DNA from: Corallococcus soli
GTDB lineage: Bacteria > Myxococcota > Myxococcia > Myxococcales > Myxococcaceae
NCBI RefSeq assembly: GCF_014930455.1
Contig: NZ_JAAIYO010000017.1
Span: 1-64,000 of the forward strand
Direction: 5' to 3'
Length of the DNA: 64,000 nt
Under the pieces are notes generated by a model, which saw nothing but the letters and a program-made list of their open reading frames with translations, was not told where the DNA came from and searched no databases. The position numbers and the translations under genes are program-made. This document shows, piece after piece, positions 35,167 to 44,139 of the stretch; position 1 is the stretch's first letter, and each line of letters opens with the position of its first letter.

Positions 35167-36948
35167 TCAGGAGGGCCGCTTCATGGGCACGGTCTCCGAG
35201 ACCTCCGGCGGTGGCGCGAGCACTTCCGTGGGCGCGGCGAGCTCCGGGGACGCGGGGCGCGCGGTGGACCTGGGACGCGGCTCGCGCTTGAGCAGGGCCT
35301 CGACTTCCGTGGGGGAGGGGTCACTGAGTTCGACCAGGGCCTGTTCGCGCGCCCAGCGCTCCGCGAAGTTCTCGCGCAGCCAGTCCGCCAGGTCGACGGC
35401 GGGGAGCACCTGTCGCGCGGGTTCAAGGGCGAGGAGGAAGGCCTTCGCGTCCGCGAAGCGCAGCTCCGGCCGGGGCTGGAGCGCGGTTTCGAGCACGCCG
35501 CGCAGCACGCGCGACGCGATGGGGGACTCGGGGCGCTCCAGGGCCGGGAGCTGGCTGGAGGTGGGGGCGGCGTGGAGCACCGTGCGCGCGAGCAGCTCGT
35601 AGAGGATGCAGCCGAGCGCGAAGAGGTCACCGGATGGGGTCGCCTCCGCGCCCTCGATGCGCTCGGGGGGCATGTACGGCAGCTTCCCGATGATGCCGCC
35701 CTCCTGCGTGAGGCGGCTGCCGGCGGGCAGCGGGGTCGTCTGGGTGAAGGCCTCCGGGAGGGCGTCCGCGCCCTGCGCGATGCCGAAGTCGACGACCTTC
35801 ACCACGCCGTCGAAGGAGACGACCAGGTTGTCCGGGCTGATGTCCCGGTGCGTGACGCCCCGCTCGTGGGCGTAGGCGAGCCCGCGCAGCGCTTGCTGGC
35901 AGACCGCCACGATGACCTCCAGCGGCAGCGGGCCGCCCTTGCGGGCGCGCTTGATGAACTCGAACACGTTCACGCCGCTCAGGTACTCCATGACGATGAA
36001 CCACGCGCCGTCCAACTGCCCCAGGTCATGCACGGAGACGATGTTCGGATGGTGGAGGCGCGCGGCGGTGCGCGCCTCGCCGATGAAGCGGTGCATGCGG
36101 ACCTCGGCCTCCTCCTCGGCGCCGTCCAGCATCCGCTTGAGGACCACCAGCCGGTGGAAGCCCGCGCGGCCGGTCCGCACCGCCAGCCACACCTCGCCCA
36201 TGCCCCCGCGCCCCAGCCGCGCGAGCCGGCGATAGCGGTGGATGCCCGTGCCCAGGTCCGCGCCCCGCAGGGAGCGCGCCGTGAGGATGGCGAGCGCGGT
36301 GGAGGACAGCAGCAGGAAGGGCAGGCCGATGAGCGCGAACAGGTGCAGGCCGTCGCTCCACCCCAGGTCCACGGCGAGCTCGCGCCCCAGCAGCCCCAGG
36401 GCGCACAGCGACGCGACGAGCACCGCCACCGCCATGGCGCCCCGGCGCTTGAGCAGCCGGGTGGCCTCCACCGCCCACGTCCCGCCCACGACGACCGCGA
36501 GCACCCAGAACAGCGGCAGGCCCAGGCCCGCGGTCGCCCGTGAGAGCTGCTCGGAGGTCAGCGCGGTCGCGTCGGGCACGCGCAGGGACAGGGCGACGTC
36601 GGCCACCCGCACCGCGCCGAGCGCGACCGTCACCCCCAGCATCACGCGCCGCCAGCGCGTGAGCGGCAGGTCCAGCAGCGACCACAGGACCCGCAGGAGC
36701 GTGTAGGGCAGGGGAATGGACGTGAGCACGCCCAGCAGCAGCCATGGGCGCGTGTCGCGCACCATCGCGCTCGCCTCGCTGCTGGCGACGCCCACGGAGA
36801 AGCTGATGGCCGCGAAGCCCAGGAAGCTGGACGCCAGCCACAGCTGCACGCGCTGGCTCCTCACCGCGGCCCAGGTCGCGAAATGCACCAGCGCGAGCAC
36901 CACGAAGGCGCCTGTCAGGGCCAGGTGCAACATCGTGTAGGAGGTCAC
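35167..36948 (-). CDS. Ser/Thr protein kinase with N-terminal multi-pass membrane domain
   Basis: A 593-residue protein. Residues 1-225 hold about seven transmembrane helices. The kinase domain starts at about 240: P-loop GRGGMG 246-251, Lys271 in VVLKRM, catalytic HRDISPDN 367-374 and DFG 387-389, so all catalytic residues are present. The Pro/Thr-rich tail may be a docking or autophosphorylation site. Most bacterial Pkn2-type kinases have one membrane helix after the kinase; here a seven-helix sensor comes first, as in a receptor. Its ligand is unknown. Confidence 0.85.
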   Translation of the reverse strand: MTSYTMLHLALTGAFVVLALVHFATWAAVRSQRVQLWLASSFLGFAAISFSVGVASSEASAMVRDTRPWLLLGVLTSIPLPYTLLRVLWSLLDLPLTRWRRVMLGVTVALGAVRVADVALSLRVPDATALTSEQLSRATAGLGLPLFWVLAVVVGGTWAVEATRLLKRRGAMAVAVLVASLCALGLLGRELAVDLGWSDGLHLFALIGLPFLLLSSTALAILTARSLRGADLGTGIHRYRRLARLGRGGMGEVWLAVRTGRAGFHRLVVLKRMLDGAEEEAEVRMHRFIGEARTAARLHHPNIVSVHDLGQLDGAWFIVMEYLSGVNVFEFIKRARKGGPLPLEVIVAVCQQALRGLAYAHERGVTHRDISPDNLVVSFDGVVKVVDFGIAQGADALPEAFTQTTPLPAGSRLTQEGGIIGKLPYMPPERIEGAEATPSGDLFALGCILYELLARTVLHAAPTSSQLPALERPESPIASRVLRGVLETALQPRPELRFADAKAFLLALEPARQVLPAVDLADWLRENFAERWAREQALVELSDPSPTEVEALLKREPRPRSTARPASPELAAPTEVLAPPPEVSETVPMKRPS

Positions 36949-37030
36949 GGGGGGAGGAGCTTAGTAAAACCGTAAGTCCGGAGGGAACCACCCTCCCTGT
37001 AGTCGAGGGATTCACGAGCCCCGCCCGTCC

Positions 37031-38317
37031 TCACGCCTCATCCATGCCTGGTTCGATGCGGCTGTTCCGCTGGGTGTCCGGCATGAGGGCGTACACGAGC
37101 AGCGAGCAGAGGATGGCGCCCGTCACGTACCAGAAGAACCAGGGCTCATGGCCGGCCAGCTTCAGTCGCGTGCCCACGTACTCGGCCGTGCCGCCGAAGA
37201 GCGACACCGTCACGGCATAGGGCAGCCCCACGCCCAGGGCCCGGATGCGCGCGGGAAACAGCTCCGCCTTCACCACGGCGTTGATGGACGTGTAGCCGGA
37301 GAGGATGACCAGCGCCGCCAGCACCAGCAGGAAGGCGGTGAAGGCATCCCGGGTCTGCGTCAGCGCGGTCAGGAGCGGCACCGTGCACAGCGTCCCCAGC
37401 ACGCCGAACCACAGCAACACGGGCCTGCGCCCCACCTTGTCGGAGATGAACCCGAACGCCGGCTGCAACAGCATGTAGAGGAACAGCGAACCGGCGGAGA
37501 TGAGCGTCGCTTCGTCCCGCGTCAGCCCCACCGAGTTCACCAGGAACTTCTGCATGTAGACGGTGTATGTGTAGAAGGCCAGCGTCCCGCCCATCGTGAG
37601 CCCCACCACGATGGCCAGCTCCTTCGGGTGGCGCAGCAGCTCCCGCATCGGGTAGTGCTCCGTCCCCTTCGCCGCCTGCGCGGTGAAGGCCTCCGTCTCC
37701 ACCATGTCGCGCCGCATGTAGAAGCCCAGGATGGCCAGCGCCCCGCCCACCAGGAACGGGATGCGCCAGCCCCAAGCCTCCAGTTGCGGGCCCGTCAGCA
37801 CCAGCCGCTGCAACACCAGCAGTGTCAGGGTCGCCAGCAGCTGCCCCAGGATGAGCGTGACGTACTGGAAGGAGCTGTAGAAGCCCCGGTGCCGGGACGT
37901 CGCCACCTCGCTCAGGTAGGTGGCGCTGGTGCCGTACTCCCCGCCCAGGGACAGGCCCTGGAGCAGCCGCGCCAGCATCAGCACGACGGGCGCCGCCACG
38001 CCGATGCTCGCGTACGTGGGACACACCGCGATGACGAAGGACCCCAGGCACATCAGCGACACCGACACCGTCAGCGCCGCCCGCCGTCCGTGCTGATCCG
38101 CGTAGAGCCCCATCAGCCAGCCCCCGATGGGGCGGATGAGGAACCCGAGCGCGAACACACCCGCGGTGTTGAGCTGCCGCACGACCGGGTCGGCGTCCGG
38201 GAAGAACGCCTGCGCGAAGTAGAGCGAGAAAGCCGAGTAGACGTAGAAGTCGTACCACTCGATGAGGTTTCCGACCGAGCCGCCGAAGATGGAACGCAAG
38301 CGTTGGCGCATCGCCAT
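37031..38317 (-). CDS. MHS-family MFS transporter (KgtP/ProP-like)
   Basis: A 428-residue protein with 12 predicted membrane helices. GNLIEWYDFYVYSAFSLYFA at the start, DQHGRRAALTVSVSLM, and LLQGLSLGGEYGTSATYLSE are the metabolite:H+ symporter signatures. Nearest in style to 2-oxoglutarate permease KgtP, but the substrate cannot be fixed from sequence alone. ATG 38317 is preferred to the upstream 38413. It diverges from the beta-helix gene with only about 50 bases between. Confidence 0.85.
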   Translation of the reverse strand: MAMRQRLRSIFGGSVGNLIEWYDFYVYSAFSLYFAQAFFPDADPVVRQLNTAGVFALGFLIRPIGGWLMGLYADQHGRRAALTVSVSLMCLGSFVIAVCPTYASIGVAAPVVLMLARLLQGLSLGGEYGTSATYLSEVATSRHRGFYSSFQYVTLILGQLLATLTLLVLQRLVLTGPQLEAWGWRIPFLVGGALAILGFYMRRDMVETEAFTAQAAKGTEHYPMRELLRHPKELAIVVGLTMGGTLAFYTYTVYMQKFLVNSVGLTRDEATLISAGSLFLYMLLQPAFGFISDKVGRRPVLLWFGVLGTLCTVPLLTALTQTRDAFTAFLLVLAALVILSGYTSINAVVKAELFPARIRALGVGLPYAVTVSLFGGTAEYVGTRLKLAGHEPWFFWYVTGAILCSLLVYALMPDTQRNSRIEPGMDEA

Positions 38318-38369
38318 GGGACGAACGTAGCCCACTGAATGTGTTTCGCGTGGGTAGGATGCGTGGCGA

Positions 38370-39794
38370 ATGCTCCTTGCTCCCCATGAGTTCCTGCCGC
38401 GCGCGGAAGCCACGCTCGCCCGCCTCGAAGGTGCCGTCCTCGAAGCGCTCTCCCATCACGATGGACCCTCGGTGGAGTCCCTCGCCGAGGCGTTCCCCAA
38501 GGACGCGCCGCTGTCGCCCGAGGGGCTCGCCCAGGCGCTGTGTCCAGGGCCGCTGTCGCCCATCGGCTTCGCGGCCGTGGTGATGCGCGAAGTCCTGCCG
38601 CCCGTGGACGCGCTGCTCGACGGGCCCGTCTCCGAAGCCCGCGTCGTGACGGGCAACGCCCGGGCACCCGGCGCGCTGAGCGTCACCTGTCCCCTCGTCG
38701 TGCTGGGGGACCTGGAGGTGGAGGGCGTGCTGGAGGACTGCGGGCCGGATTCGACCATCGTCGTCGTGGGCCGCTGCACGGCGTGGGGGCTCAAGACGTC
38801 GGGGAACTTCCTGGTCCTCGGCGACCTCGTGGTCCGGGACGCCATCCAGGGCATCTACAACGACGACAGCCTCGTCGTGGCGGGGGACCTCTCCACGCGC
38901 TTCCTCGACGAGTACGACCACGACGTCACCTGCTACGGCGAGGTCCACGCCGAACATCACTTCAAGAACGGCCGCTCCGGTGAGGAGGCCGCATCCCTCG
39001 CCTCCACCTTCCTCGTGCCCGAGCTCTGGAACCTGGACCTGGGGGCGCTCCACCACGACGACCTCTTCGAGCGCATCCAGCGGGGTGAGCCCGTCTTCAC
39101 GGCCACGCCCCAACCCCGACAGGTCCGCGAGCCGGACGAGCCCTCCGCCGAGGAGCTGGAGGGACTCGACATCGAGGGGATCGCGGTCCGGGCACCGGTG
39201 AGCGCGCGGGCGAAGGACGTCGTCTACGCACAGCGAAAGACGGGCGAGGTGTGGCTGCTGCGTCCAGGCGGCTTCCCGGTCCAGATCTTCGACGGGCAGC
39301 GGTTCCTGGAGGAAGGGGCGACGTTGGCCCTCGACGTGAAACAGCGGGCCTCGGAGCGCGTCACCTTCTGGCGCAGGCGGGGCGACCTCTTCCTGGAGAT
39401 GGAGCGCTTCGGCGCCGTCGTCCAGCTCCACGCGGGCTACAACAACGGGTCGAAGCGGACGTTCCGCTTCGCCTTCGAGACGCCCGACGCCGCCGTGCGC
39501 GAGCTGCGGCGGCTGGAGGCCCGCTATGCAGGCGACTTCCTGCGCGTCACCGCCCTGGTTCCCGGCCGCGGGCCGCTCGAACGGGAGTTCGCGAACTACG
39601 GCGGCCCGAAGGCGGAGTACACGTCGGCCATCGTGAAGGGCACGGCGCTGATCACCCGCGGTGGTGAGCCTCAACACTTCGATGACGAGGCCGCCGCGCT
39701 GAGCGCCCTCGAGGATTGGATCGCCGGGAGGCGTCAGGCCGGCTTCGACCTGAAGATATTGGAGTGGAGGCCCTTTGGCCTCCTGGGAGCCTAG
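38370..39794 (+). CDS. Beta-helix (polymer-forming-like) protein with C-terminal WGR-like region
   Basis: A 474-residue cytoplasmic protein. Residues about 100-195 hold short repeats of the right-handed beta-helix kind (LVVLGDLEVEGVLED, FLVLGDLVVRDAI, SLVVAGDLSTRF), as in bactofilin-like or polymer-forming proteins. A later region (about 365-400: GYNNGSKRTFRFAFETPD) is similar in layout to WGR modules. The function is unknown. The frame, codon use and clean ends make the gene itself secure. Confidence 0.7.
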   Translation: MLLAPHEFLPRAEATLARLEGAVLEALSHHDGPSVESLAEAFPKDAPLSPEGLAQALCPGPLSPIGFAAVVMREVLPPVDALLDGPVSEARVVTGNARAPGALSVTCPLVVLGDLEVEGVLEDCGPDSTIVVVGRCTAWGLKTSGNFLVLGDLVVRDAIQGIYNDDSLVVAGDLSTRFLDEYDHDVTCYGEVHAEHHFKNGRSGEEAASLASTFLVPELWNLDLGALHHDDLFERIQRGEPVFTATPQPRQVREPDEPSAEELEGLDIEGIAVRAPVSARAKDVVYAQRKTGEVWLLRPGGFPVQIFDGQRFLEEGATLALDVKQRASERVTFWRRRGDLFLEMERFGAVVQLHAGYNNGSKRTFRFAFETPDAAVRELRRLEARYAGDFLRVTALVPGRGPLEREFANYGGPKAEYTSAIVKGTALITRGGEPQHFDDEAAALSALEDWIAGRRQAGFDLKILEWRPFGLLGA

Positions 39795-39801
39795 CCCTCC
39801 G

Positions 39802-41358
39802 TCACCGCGTGGGGGACGCCTCACCCGCGGGCGGCGGTGACTCCCGGACGTAGCGCCAGAACGCATAGCCCGGCGACCGGAGGTAGGGCTCGGGGTCCCG
39901 GCGGAACGCCACGTCGTGCAGCTCCTGCTCCAGGGGCACTTCACCGGGCTCCGCGCCGGCCTCCAGGCGCTGGATCCAGCTCAGCTCCCGCGCGGCCTTC
40001 ATCGCGCGGATGTGGAAGGGCGTGCGTTGGTAGTCCTCTGGAATCGGCAGGGGCTTCGCCTGGGCTGACAGGGGTTGCAGGGCCGTCAGCCGGTAGACGT
40101 CCCAGTAGCCGCCCATCAGCAGCGTCCCCGGCGCCACCCGCCCCAGCGCCTCCGCCGCGTCCCGCGCCTGCGCGTGCACCTCCCGTGCTTCCGGAGGCCC
40201 CGGCCAGCGCAGCACGGCCCCGGCCAGCGCCACCGTGGCCAGCGCCCCGGCCGCCTGGAGCACGCGCTCCGAAATCCGCGCCACCAGCCAGCCCAGCACC
40301 AGCGCCGCCACGCCCAACAGCGCCAGCGCGTGCGCCAGGGCGAGGTAGCGCGGGGAATAGGCATTGAGGCGGACGTGGGACACCGCGACCAGCAGGGGGA
40401 GCTGCGCCAGCGACGCCAGGCCTCCTCCCAGCGCCAGCCACGCCGCCCCGGACAGCTCCGCCCACGCGGCCAGGCCCCGCCGCCCCTGCCGCGGCCACCA
40501 CGCCGCGCCCGCGCCCAGGAGCACGAGCAGGGCCCCGCCCAGGGGCACCGGCCCCGCGCCCATCAATGACAGCACCTGGCGGGTGTTCTCCAGGAGGTGT
40601 CCCCAGTCCACGCTCACCGTGGTGCGGAACTCGTGGCCCTGGGTTCGCCCCGCGAAGCGGTGATACAGCCGCCGCAGCTGCCGCTCGAACACGCCGGCCA
40701 CCACCAGCGGCACCGCCGCGCCCGCGAACCGGCGCCAGCCCGCGAGCCCCCGCGCCCGCGCCCGAAGACACTCGACGCCCAGCAGCGCCACCAGCGAGGG
40801 CAGGCTGGAGACGGAGATCCAGAAGGCCAGCCCGCAGAACGCCGTCGCGGCCAGGCCCCAGCCCCACGCGCCCCGCGACGTGCGCGCCTCCAGCACTCCG
40901 CGCATTCCCAGCCACGACCACGCCATCACCGCGAACTGCCAGCCGTAGGGCTGGGAGATGTCCAGCAGGTGCGCGCGCACCTCTCGCGGCAGCCCCACCA
41001 GGAGCGGCACGCACAGGCACAGGCCCACCGCCACCACGCCCGTGCGCGCCAGCCTCGCCAGCGGGAACGCCGCCGTCCACGTCACCACGATGAGCAACGC
41101 CTGGAGCCCCTCGGCGGACCAGTCCCTGCCGCCGAAATACCGCGCGAGCAGGAATGGCCATGCGCCGAAGCGATCCTGCCCCCAGTAGTAGGCGGCGAAG
41201 AGGTCGACGTGGGGCGCGCGGGCCATCAGCAGCGGGATGGCGCTGTCGGAAGAGAACTCCGCTCCCCAGGCGGTGCCGGGCCGCACCCACGTCAGCGCGA
41301 GCCACAGGGACAGCGCCCAGCACCCGAGCGCCACGCACACCGCGAGCCCCCGCCTCAC
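39802..41358 (-). CDS. Multi-pass membrane protein, glycosyltransferase-C-like
   Basis: A 518-residue protein with about ten membrane helices and a soluble C-terminal part. The first loop after helix 1 carries GAEFSSDSAIPLLMA, an acidic motif in the place where GT-C enzymes bind lipid-linked sugar. This is an analogy, not a proven match. A GTG at 41358 with a purine-rich GGTGGGG before it is the best start; the long upstream frame to 41805 covers non-coding repeats. It is followed by the beta-helix gene in convergent orientation. Confidence 0.65.
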   Translation of the reverse strand: MRRGLAVCVALGCWALSLWLALTWVRPGTAWGAEFSSDSAIPLLMARAPHVDLFAAYYWGQDRFGAWPFLLARYFGGRDWSAEGLQALLIVVTWTAAFPLARLARTGVVAVGLCLCVPLLVGLPREVRAHLLDISQPYGWQFAVMAWSWLGMRGVLEARTSRGAWGWGLAATAFCGLAFWISVSSLPSLVALLGVECLRARARGLAGWRRFAGAAVPLVVAGVFERQLRRLYHRFAGRTQGHEFRTTVSVDWGHLLENTRQVLSLMGAGPVPLGGALLVLLGAGAAWWPRQGRRGLAAWAELSGAAWLALGGGLASLAQLPLLVAVSHVRLNAYSPRYLALAHALALLGVAALVLGWLVARISERVLQAAGALATVALAGAVLRWPGPPEAREVHAQARDAAEALGRVAPGTLLMGGYWDVYRLTALQPLSAQAKPLPIPEDYQRTPFHIRAMKAARELSWIQRLEAGAEPGEVPLEQELHDVAFRRDPEPYLRSPGYAFWRYVRESPPPAGEASPTR

Positions 41359-41454
41359 GGCGCCCCACCCTGGAGCTGACGGGGAGGGGCAGGGGAGGAC
41401 GGCGGCGCGGTCGGCGGAGTCATGCGCGCGGGAGGATGCGCCAGGAGCCGCTCC

Positions 41455-41528
41455 CAGGGCCAGCACTCCGCGCGGGAAGCAGGAGGCGGGATGCGGCGAG
41501 GGCAGGGCCAGCACTCCGCGCGGGAAGC
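41455..41528. repeat. Two 26-bp direct repeats, 48-bp period
   Basis: A perfect 26-mer beginning CAGGGCCAGCACTCC and ending GCGCGGGAAGC occurs at 41455-41480 and 41503-41528. It lies between the membrane-protein gene and the O-methyltransferase gene, both on the minus strand. Only two copies are present. Confidence 0.8.
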
Positions 41529-41549
41529 GAGGCGGCGGCGGGGCGCCTC

Positions 41550-42560
41550 CTATGCGGCGACCGCCTCCGTGATGCTGAGCGCGGCCGGCGTGGGGATGAC
41601 GCGCGTGAGCCGCAGGCCCGCCTGGGCGAAGAGCTTGCGGAAGTCCTCCTCGGTGCGCTCGCGGCCCGGCAGCGACGCCAGCATCATCACGTCCAGCACC
41701 TTGCCTCCGTGCGGCGCGTTCCCGGGAGGAATGACGGTGTCCACCACCAGCACCCGGCCGCCCTCGGCCATCGCGCGGCGGCAGTGGCGCAGGATGTCCA
41801 CGCACACCGCATCGCTCCAGTCGTGGAGGATGCGCTTGAGGACATACGTGTCCGCGCCCGACGGCACCGTCTGGAAGAAGTCCCCCTCCACCAACTCGCA
41901 GCGCTCGGAGAGCCCCGCCGCGCCGATGCGCGCCTCGTCCAGGACGTGGCGGTGGTCGAAGAGCACGCCTCGGAGCGACGGTGAGGCCTGGAGCGCTTCA
42001 ATGAGGAAGCCGCCATGGCCCCCGCCCACGTCCACCACCTGCCGGCAGGCGCTGAAGTCATAGCTGCGCGCGATGGGGCCGTTCTCCAGGTCCGACAGGC
42101 TGGACATGCCCCGGTGGAAGGTGGCGCCCGCCGCCGCGTTGCTCGCGAGGTGGTCGAAGAAGGGCTTGCCGAAGATGCGGTCGAAGGCGTTCTTCCCCGT
42201 CCGCACCGTCTCCGTGAGCGCGCCGGTAGGGGCCCAGAAGATGTCCTGCGTGAGCATCAACACCGCGCTGCGCAGGGAGCCCGGGACGTCGCCGCGCAGG
42301 TACTCGGAGGCGGGGGTGAGCCCGAAGTTCCCGTGGGCGTCCTCGGAGAACACACCCACGCTCGCGAGCAGCCGGAGCACCCGGTACAGCGACGACGCGT
42401 CCGCGCCCACCTCCTCGGCCAGCTGGGCCGCGCTCCGGGGGCCCTGGGCCAGACGGTCCGCCACGCCCAGCTCCGCCGCCGTGGCCAGCGCGCCGGAGAG
42501 GATGAAACCAAAACCAAGGTCGACGATGTGCTGCGCGGGGTGGACAGGCGGTGGGCTCAT
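41550..42560 (-). CDS. SAM-dependent O-methyltransferase
   Basis: A 336-residue protein. The N-terminal dimerisation helices (GFGFILSGALATAAELGVAD) and winged helix precede the SAM fold with motif I VVDVGGGHGGFLIEAL and catalytic-region ILHDWSD. It is of the acetylserotonin/caffeate O-methyltransferase type, frequent in secondary metabolism (antibiotic and pigment tailoring). No polyketide or peptide synthase genes lie near it, so the acceptor cannot be named. Confidence 0.85.
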   Translation of the reverse strand: MSPPPVHPAQHIVDLGFGFILSGALATAAELGVADRLAQGPRSAAQLAEEVGADASSLYRVLRLLASVGVFSEDAHGNFGLTPASEYLRGDVPGSLRSAVLMLTQDIFWAPTGALTETVRTGKNAFDRIFGKPFFDHLASNAAAGATFHRGMSSLSDLENGPIARSYDFSACRQVVDVGGGHGGFLIEALQASPSLRGVLFDHRHVLDEARIGAAGLSERCELVEGDFFQTVPSGADTYVLKRILHDWSDAVCVDILRHCRRAMAEGGRVLVVDTVIPPGNAPHGGKVLDVMMLASLPGRERTEEDFRKLFAQAGLRLTRVIPTPAALSITEAVAA

Positions 42561-42594
42561 GTCTCCAGGTCGTACTCCCGGTCAATTCCAGACG

Positions 42595-43080
42595 TCAACC
42601 CACCGCGGGGGACGCGGCGCGCAGCGTGCGTCGGGTGGAGATGAAGACGATGAGGCCCACGGACAGCTCGATGAAGATGGCCGCGACGTAGAACGGGCGC
42701 GGCATCCCATCCAGCACCACGGAGAGCGCCCGCTCCGCGGCCCCCAGGAAGATGATGCCCAGGTAGAAGCGGTTGAACCGGCGGTCGGTGTAGATGAAGT
42801 CCCGAAAGCACACGGAGAAGACACCAAAGCCAAACTCCATGCTCTTCATGTACCGGTACTGATTGAGCGCGCTCGCGAGCACCTGCTCCGGCAGGTCCGC
42901 GTCGAAGATGCCTCGCGCATAGACCTCGAAGGGGAGGGGCCCCCAGCGGGGGATGAGCAGCCCCAGCAGCCCTCCCGGCAGGATGAGGAACCACGCGTAC
43001 CCATGGAAGGCCAGCGCGTCGATCCACCGCCAGGGCCCGGTGAGGCGAGGCCCTTCCCTGCGAGCTCCAGGTGCCTGCAT
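42595..43080 (-). CDS. Small integral membrane protein of unknown function
   Basis: A 161-residue protein with about four membrane helices (FHGYAWFLILPGGLLGLLIP, YLGIIFLGAAERAL, FYVAAIFIELSVGLIVFIST). The start at 43080 is chosen because the preceding 28 codons are Arg/Gly-rich and not protein-like. It lies 34 bases upstream of the methyltransferase gene in the same direction and may form an operon with it. Confidence 0.65.
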   Translation of the reverse strand: MQAPGARREGPRLTGPWRWIDALAFHGYAWFLILPGGLLGLLIPRWGPLPFEVYARGIFDADLPEQVLASALNQYRYMKSMEFGFGVFSVCFRDFIYTDRRFNRFYLGIIFLGAAERALSVVLDGMPRPFYVAAIFIELSVGLIVFISTRRTLRAASPAVG

Positions 43081-43245
43081 GCCGCGGCCTCCTGGCGACG
43101 TCGCGTCGCCACGAATGCTCCCGCCCTCGCGCCGCACCATGCCCGGCTTCCCGCCGCGACGCATGCCGCCGCGCCAGGGCTCCTGACGCGTGTGGGGAAC
43201 TGAACCGCGACGCGCCCCCGGGTCGGGGGCGCCGGGTGTCCCCGC

Positions 43246-43986
43246 TCAGGCCCGCAGCGTCCGACCGAACAAATCGAAGAGGCGGCGCCAGTGTGTCTCC
43301 GCGGTCTGCTCGTGGTGCGCGGGCCAGTTCGGCACCGCGTAGCCGTGCTGCGCGCCAGGGTAGGTCTCCGAAACGTACGTGACGCCAGAGGCCTTCAGGG
43401 CCGCCTCCAGGGTCTGGATGGCTTCCGCAGGCATGTATTTGTCATTGTCCGCGTGGCCGAAGTACAGCTCCGCCTTCACGTCACCCAACCTCCGGTGGGG
43501 GCTGTCGGGCGAGTCCGTCGCCAGCTGCCCGCCATGGGACGAGGCCGCCGCGCCGACGCGGTCCGGGAAGTTCGCGGCCATGCGCACCGCGACGCCGCCG
43601 CCGAAGCAGTAGCCCGTCACGCCCACCTTGGACCCGGGCTGCACCGACGGTTGCCGGGCGAGGAAGTCCAGCTCCGCGGCGCCGTCCACCTTCTGCCGCT
43701 CGGGCGTCAGGCTCCCGATGATGCCGTAGATGCGCTCGCGGAAGACGGGGTCCTCGAACGATCCCTTGAGACCCAGCTTCGAGGCATGTCCGGTCCGGTA
43801 GAAGACGTTGGGCAGCAGCACGACGTAGCCCCCATCCGCGAGCCGCCGCGCCATGATTTCCAGGGAGGGCCGGACGCCCATCGCGTCCATGAACAGGATG
43901 ACCGCGGGCCAGGGGCCTGGACCCTCCGGCTGGAACAGCTTCGCGTCCATCACTCCGTCAGCGGTCTTGATGTCGACGTCTTGCAT
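43246..43986 (-). CDS. Dienelactone hydrolase family protein
   Basis: A 246-residue cytoplasmic protein. The nucleophile is Cys127 in GYCFGGG, the mark of true dienelactone hydrolases as opposed to serine hydrolases. The acid lies in GHADNDKY and the His in GAQHGY. It cuts lactone rings or related esters. ATG 43986 is fixed by loss of similarity upstream. No aromatic-degradation genes lie beside it. Confidence 0.9.
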   Translation of the reverse strand: MQDVDIKTADGVMDAKLFQPEGPGPWPAVILFMDAMGVRPSLEIMARRLADGGYVVLLPNVFYRTGHASKLGLKGSFEDPVFRERIYGIIGSLTPERQKVDGAAELDFLARQPSVQPGSKVGVTGYCFGGGVAVRMAANFPDRVGAAASSHGGQLATDSPDSPHRRLGDVKAELYFGHADNDKYMPAEAIQTLEAALKASGVTYVSETYPGAQHGYAVPNWPAHHEQTAETHWRRLFDLFGRTLRA

Positions 43987-44085
43987 GGGGACTCGGTGAC
44001 CTCCAGGTCGGGCGGCTCGCCCGGCGCGCGATGGTCTCACCGAACGGGATGCCAGGAGAAGCACGACCCGGACTTCGGGGACAGC

Positions 44086-44120
44086 GGATGCCGGGCCTCC
44101 CCCTCCAGGGCCCGGCATCC
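44086..44120 (-). terminator. Strong hairpin downstream of the TIP-like lipoprotein gene
   Basis: GGATGCCGGGCC pairs perfectly with GGCCCGGCATCC around an 11-base loop, 20 bases beyond the stop codon of the gene at 44140-44991. Confidence 0.65.
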
Positions 44121-44139
44121 GTGTCTGGGATTCAGGGCC

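Noticed and set aside
37146..39944. 932-residue minus-strand frame
   Set aside because: It overlaps the MHS transporter in another frame and runs antisense to the beta-helix gene; its composition is not protein-like.
41455..41528. Possible CRISPR array
   Set aside because: Only two repeats with one 22-base spacer, no cas genes, and GC-rich low-complexity sequence.
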